A DNA stretch of 64,000 nt, taken from NCBI GenBank assembly GCA_014843695.1, contig CM026404.1:59150954-59214953 (forward strand), read 5' to 3'. The number at the start of each line of letters is the position of its first letter. Position 1 is the first letter of the stretch. The stretch comes from Archivesica marissinica (taxonomy: Eukaryota; Mollusca; Bivalvia; Venerida; Vesicomyidae). The position numbers and the translations under genes were made by a program. Under the pieces are notes generated by a model that did no database searches, was not told where the DNA came from, and was given only the letters and a program-made list of their open reading frames with translations. Shown here one piece after another: positions 59,428-64,000 of this stretch.

Positions 59428-60366
59428 CACAGGGATTCGGCACGTTTGGGGGTACTAGTATATATATTTAAGTACAGGGATTCTACTCTGGGATGTCAGA
59501 TTTCGCATCGATCAGTAAAATGGCCCTATCTGAAACAATGTTATACAAATATGTCCAAATACAACGCCTGTCCCGAGTCTTTATATTGTTCTTCAAATAA
59601 AACACAACTTTAAGCTGCATGCATGTATACTTTGCAAACAATTGCCACATACATTGGCCATAGCAGGTCACATTTCCATACTAGGACACGGGTTCTGTCA
59701 GCAACAACACAAAATCTTCGACGGGAGAGTTTTAACTGTGAATAACATTATCAATAAAATGTGTTTACACTAACGTGTAGGTTTATTCGGCAAAAATGTA
59801 CGTCAAAAAGAGATTTCGTAGCATTTTCAATTTGTTTTGAAATATGATTATTCTTCCTATATAAAAAAACATCTTGTTACATTCTAATAATCCAATCAGA
59901 ACGCTCGTTTCAACGCTCGTTTCAACGCGAATTGCGCCGCTATAGAAATTTTCAAAACAAATTGAAAATGCTACGAAATCTCTTTTTGACGTACATTATT
60001 GCCGAATAAACCTACACGTTAGTGTAAACACATTTTATTGATAATGTTATTCACAGTTAAAACTCTCCCGTCGAAGATTTTTTTTTGTTGCTGACAGAAC
60101 CCGTGTCCTAGTATGGAAATGTGACCTGCTATGGCCAATGTATGTGGCAATTGTTTGCAAAGTATACATGCATGCAGCTTAAAGTTGTGTTTTATTTGAA
60201 GAACAATATAAAGACTCGGGATAGGCGTTGTATTTGGACAGATTTGTATAACATTGTTTCAGATAGGGCCATTTTACTGATCGATGCGAAATCTGACATC
60301 CCACAGAGTAGAATCCCTGTACTTAAATATATATACTAGTACCCCCAAACGTGCCGAATCCCTGTG
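59428..60366. mobile_element. 939-bp foldback element with ~415-bp inverted arms and 8-bp target duplication
   Basis: The ends are CACAGGGATTCGG and its exact complement. The arms run 59428 to about 59842 and about 59951 to 60366, with only scattered mismatches, around a spacer of about 108 bp. It is flanked by the 8-bp repeat ATACGAGA (59420-59427 and 60367-60374). The duplicate segment at 56190-56210 has the uninterrupted site ACATACGAGACGGATC, which proves the insertion. The 8-bp duplication and CA-initial ends suggest a hAT-type non-autonomous element. No transposase is encoded. Open frames of 60-78 codons in the arms are mirror images and not genes. Confidence 0.85.
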
Positions 60367-60370
60367 ATAC

Positions 60371-60583
60371 GAGACGGATCTGTAGTCCAGTGGTAACACG
60401 CTGGACTGGTAATCCAGGGATCGCAGGTTCGATCCCCCGTCTGACCCTAATAAAATTAACAGTCTTTCAGATGGGACTTTAAACCGAGGTCTCGTGTCGG
60501 TGCTTTACACCGTGCACGTAAAAGAACCAGATGAGACTCTGGAATGGGTCTCTGTCTGTATCATTGCACTATCCTCCAACAAT
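60371..60583 (+). mobile_element. tRNA-Thr-like SINE, family C, left arm of inverted pair
   Basis: Plus copy from GAGACGGATCTGTAGTCCAG through the Thr-like arm, B box GCAGGTTCGATCC and GGGTCTCTGTCTGTATCATT to CTATCCTCCAAC. An inverted copy follows at once. Confidence 0.85.
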
Positions 60584-60815
60584 TATTTATCGTCGCTACC
60601 GGTCTCCTGAAGAGATTAGTCGTTTTAGATTTAAGAGGATAGTGCAATGATACAGACAGACAGCCATTCCAGAGTCTCCTCTGGTTCTATTACGTGCACG
60701 GTGTACAGCACCGACACGAGGCCTCGGTTTAAGTCCCATCTGAAAGACTGTTAATTTTATTAGGGTCAGACGGGGGATCGAACCTGCGATCCCTGGATTA
60801 CCAGTCCAGTCACAT
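60584..60815 (-). mobile_element. tRNA-Thr-like SINE, family C, right arm of inverted pair
   Basis: Inverted copy with tail TTTATCGTCGCTACCGGT, body and tRNA-like head, cut off after CTGGATTACCAGTCCAGT, so the first 25 or so head bases are missing. Together with 60371-60583 it forms a long imperfect hairpin. Confidence 0.85.
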
Positions 60816-60925
60816 GCATTATTTTCTCATGAACTATTTATGACACGTTTTTTTCTGGTTTGAAACGGGCACGTGACAGCATCAGACCAGCAAACGTAAT
60901 ATCAGACTGGAAAACACAGCGTATC

Positions 60926-61010
60926 AACCTGGGTAGTAGACAGTATTGTGGTAGGCAAATAACCTGGGTGGTAGATAGTATTGTGGTAGGCAAATAACGG
61001 CAAAAATAGG
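60926..61010. repeat. 40-bp tandem duplication
   Basis: CCTGGGTAGTAGACAGTATT plus GTGGTAGGCAAATAA is followed by a second copy with two changes. Confidence 0.85.
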
Positions 61011-61071
61011 CTAAAATTCATATCTAAGTAATAACATAATTATTACATGTCTGGCCATGTGTTTTATGTTT

Positions 61072-61342
61072 ATTTATCGTCGCTACCGGTTGCCCATATG
61101 AGCGACGTCTCCTGAAGAGATTAGTAATTTTAGATTTTGGAGGATAGTGCAATGATACAGACCCATTCCAGAGTCTCCTCTGGTTCTTTTACGTGCACGG
61201 TGTACAGCACTGACACGAGACCTCGGTTTAATGTCCCATCTGAAAGACTGTTAATTTTATTAGGGTCAGACGGGGGATCGAACCTGCGATCCCTGAATTA
61301 CCAGTCGAGCGTTTTACCACTGGGCTACAGATCCGTCTGGTC
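61072..61342 (-). mobile_element. tRNA-Thr-like SINE, family C, full copy
   Basis: The most complete inverted copy: tail ATCGTCGCTACCGGTTGCCC, body AGAGTCTCCTCTGGTTCTTT, B box complement GGATCGAACCTGCG, and head ending GGCTACAGATCCGTCTG. The anticodon-like arm has mismatches, so it is not a tRNA gene. Confidence 0.85.
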
Positions 61343-61814
61343 ATAAGTATTGCCGACTATTATATATACTCTAATTACCATCATGTCATCGTATGACGCG
61401 AACAGACGCGACACTGAGAAGCACAAGAAGTGTACAGTATGTCATTTTCAATTTGTTTCACTTTTGTGGAAGGATCGCGAATATGGGTATCATTATAGTT
61501 GACCTTTTTGAAATGGCTGTTGGTAATGTTTTCAAAACTTGTAACCCAATCATTTTGCATTTTGAAAATGCCATGTATATGGATATTATCAGGTTTTATG
61601 TATGTTATAAATGTGACAGTAATGTTATTGTATTCGCCAAATGTTATGAAAAAAGTTGCAATAAAATATTATTAAATACTTAATATTTAATAAATAGATA
61701 AATTTGGTAATTATAAACACGGTTAGTCAACAGTCTACAATTGGTTCAATAAATATTTACGTTGTCGATCAAACACACCAGTATTAAGCACACAATGTCT
61801 CACGAAAACAGCGT

Positions 61815-62068
61815 GCTGTCCGATTAGCGCAGTGGTTAGCGGGCTCGCTTCTCACCAATGCGACCCGGGTTCGATCCTCGGAATATTAAGTATTTAATAA
61901 TGTGAGATGGTACGATGGTCGCCAGATCAGACATGTGGGTTTTCTCCGGGTACTCCGGTTTTCTCCCACATGAATGACCACATATGCGCTTTCAGCCGAG
62001 CCAACGAGAGTGATTAATATAAGTTGTTAAAACTTGCTTCGCAATCGTTGTAAAATAAATAAATAAAA
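61815..62068 (+). mobile_element. tRNA-derived SINE, family B
   Basis: Plus-strand copy with head GCTGTCCGATTAGCGCAGTG, B box GGGTTCGATCC, body TCTCCGGGTACTCCGGTTTT, the shared tail GAGAGTGATTAATATAAGTT and an (AATA)n end. Confidence 0.88.
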
Positions 62069-62069
62069 A

Positions 62070-64000
62070 TAACAAACAAGCAGAAAATAGGTTCAAAATG
62101 TCAGTATACATATGGTCAGTCTACTAAACATTTGCAAATGTTATTCATTGAATGCCTATACTGCTTTTCAGTACAAATATCGTCAGGAAATCGAACTACA
62201 GTTAGTTTAAACATTATTTATTTCAGTATTTTACATGTACATACTATAATTAACATTTTACATATAAATTAATAGCAATATACTGAAAGGGATTGATGAC
62301 TGATTGAGCTTATTTACTCTCGCCTCTGGCGAACCATGTGGGCGAGGGATTATAACGAAAGAAAACGTATATAGTTCTTCTCCCAATCAATTGTTTAGAG
62401 TATGTACCATGACTGCAGATTGTACAAAATCAAAAACAAACAATTCTATAATGTCAAACGAGTGAATGCTCATATCTTATGAATAGCTAGACACACAATG
62501 AGCCAGTACATGTACACGTCTGGTAGCCCACTGAAAATTGCTCAGGCCGTGTCTCATTTATATGAAAAAGTTGGCAGTTTCTTACGGAGGTTGGTGCACC
62601 CAAGTACTGGTTAACCGCTGGAGCCTGCCCAGGAAAGGTGTTGTTAATTAAACTGCCCGTCGGCGATATAGCCCGAAATGGTGCTGATGCAGGCGTAAAA
62701 CCCGAAATATAACACTGAATATTTTACTTAATCCAATAAATATCCAAAATACAATCAATCATTCAATAAACGAGTACATCCGTTAACCGCGACGTAGTAA
62801 TTGATAGTACTACGTAAATCAAAAAACTCGTGCGAACATATTTCTACTTCATTGAAGTATAAGGCAATTTAAAGATAACGACCTACATACTACTGGTAGT
62901 ATTTAATTGATAGTACTACTTTCCTCTAAAATCTCGTGCGAAAAATACTTTAATCATTGAGGCTCATGAATGGAATTACACAACGACCTACACAAGCCAA
63001 TTTTCATAAAGTTTGATTTTTCATAAATATGAATGAGTTAGCATGAGATATACTTATATATCATTCAATTATTTGCCTTCAAATTATCCTTTTTAAAAGT
63101 TCATACGTACAAGCTTCTCCGAAACTACTACATTATAAACCATGTTTTCACTTTTTCACAATACATGTATATGTATTTTATCTGTATATGCTATAAGCAT
63201 CAGCTGATGTCTTAATGCAATAAATGTTGTTGTTGTTGTTGTTGTTGTGTTGTTGTTGTTGTTGTTGAAAACGATCGAACAATATCATGTTGTTCTGGTA
63301 AAATAAGACACTACAATTTATCATTAATGTGTATGGTTACATGTAAATTTCAGCAAAACAATTGATTTGATAATACAGCGATAGTACGGGTTTGTACCGC
63401 CTATATATAACATGTACAGGAAAAAGAACATAAAACTATGCAATTATTTTTGTTGCTAAATGTGTTATGAGCAATTATCATAGAAAAACGGCGTCACCGT
63501 TTTAAACTAGTTTAATCGGAATTAGAGTGTATGCCCTGTAAGCGAAAGTCACATGTTCGAACCCCATCATGGCTAAGAATTTTTATTTAGTTGCTTTTTA
63601 TTTTAATACATAGCAAACTTTCGACAAAAATTATCTTAAAATACAAAGTTTGTGCGACTAAGTTCGTTATAAAATAAATATATTGTGTTCTTCCTTTAAT
63701 ACCTCTAATCTTGTATCTCGTTAGTAATTAAATGATACCAACTGAATAACACACTCTAAAAGTTCTCACTGCCTTGCATGTGTGGTATCTAATTGCTGCA
63801 TGTTGAAATAGTGTGAATTCAAACGTGATTGGACTCTAGGTAATGCTTTATATATACACGCATGTAACAATCACACTCATATTACAAATAAAATTAGTAA
63901 AACATAGGTTGGGCCACAAGCTCTAGTAGCAACATTTGCGAGTATACTATTGCTGATATGCTGTTCAAGAGGTCTGCAATTGCTGATTGTGATGATGAGA
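62070..64000. other. No recognised gene at the right edge
   Basis: AT-rich DNA with a worn family-E-like piece near 62550-62650 (CTGGAGCCTGCCCAGGAAAG), the GTT microsatellite, and a B-box-like ATGTTCGAACCCCATC near 63552. No coding exons recognised. Confidence 0.4.
63221..63267. repeat. (GTT)n microsatellite
   Basis: A run of about 15 GTT units with one interruption (GTGTTG). Confidence 0.95.

Noticed and set aside
59483..60339. Two open frames of 62 and 72 codons with the same protein start
   Set aside because: They are the same sequence in the two inverted arms of the foldback element. No other evidence for coding.
60371..60443. Functional tRNA-Thr gene
   Set aside because: The same head occurs several times, always followed by the same SINE body, and the acceptor stem pairs imperfectly. 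It is a SINE promoter region.

Overview
The window is animal nuclear DNA, most likely from a marine mollusc, with a bivalve a reasonable guess. The reasons are interrupted genes with GT/AG introns, AT-rich DNA with many TACATGTA-type words, several families of tRNA-derived SINEs (two sharing one 3' domain, a pattern known from molluscs), RTE-type and Jockey/CR1-type LINEs, and very long minisatellites. No species can be named from the sequence alone. There is no bacterial operon, CRISPR array or credible free-standing tRNA gene.

Two host genes are visible, both on the minus strand and both only partly inside the window. (1) At 958-13006, six exons join in phase into the N-terminal part of a UBR1/UBR2-type N-recognin (E3 ubiquitin ligase of the N-degron pathway), including a complete UBR-box zinc finger. 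The gene continues past the left edge, and its first coding exon is not certain. (2) At 43220-56012, five exons join in phase into the N-lobe and half of the C-lobe of a protein kinase resembling the testis-specific serine kinase (TSSK) family. The conceptual protein has HRN instead of HRD and DFI instead of DFG, so it is a predicted pseudokinase. Its glycine loop, VAVK lysine and APE motif remain. The first exon exists twice (55827-56012 and 59056-59241) because of a local duplication. The rest of the C-lobe was not found and may lie in or beyond the satellite block.

Layout: 1-13 kb, UBR gene with introns full of SINEs, MITEs and minisatellites (65, 156, 74, 79 and 82 bp units). 13-15.8 kb, no recognised gene. 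15.87-18.28 kb, a 5'-truncated Jockey/CR1-like LINE, intact except for one stop. 19.3-22.3 kb, a SINE split by a complete-ended but decayed RTE LINE with a 16-bp target duplication. 22.77-24.77 kb, 39-bp and 33-bp minisatellites. 25.96-42.90 kb, a 17-kb satellite block made of a 49-bp array, a 1000-N gap and a 44-bp array. 43.2-59.2 kb, the kinase gene, with 55-, 23-, 22- and 25-bp minisatellites and a gutted LINE in or near intron 1. 55.2-60.5 kb, the local duplication. One copy took up a 939-bp foldback element and the other keeps the empty site. 60.4-64 kb, SINEs and unannotated AT-rich DNA.

All long open frames outside the two host genes are either LINE proteins or tandem repeats whose unit happens to lack stops. 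The largest, nearly 12 kb on the minus strand, is a satellite artefact running through the Ns.
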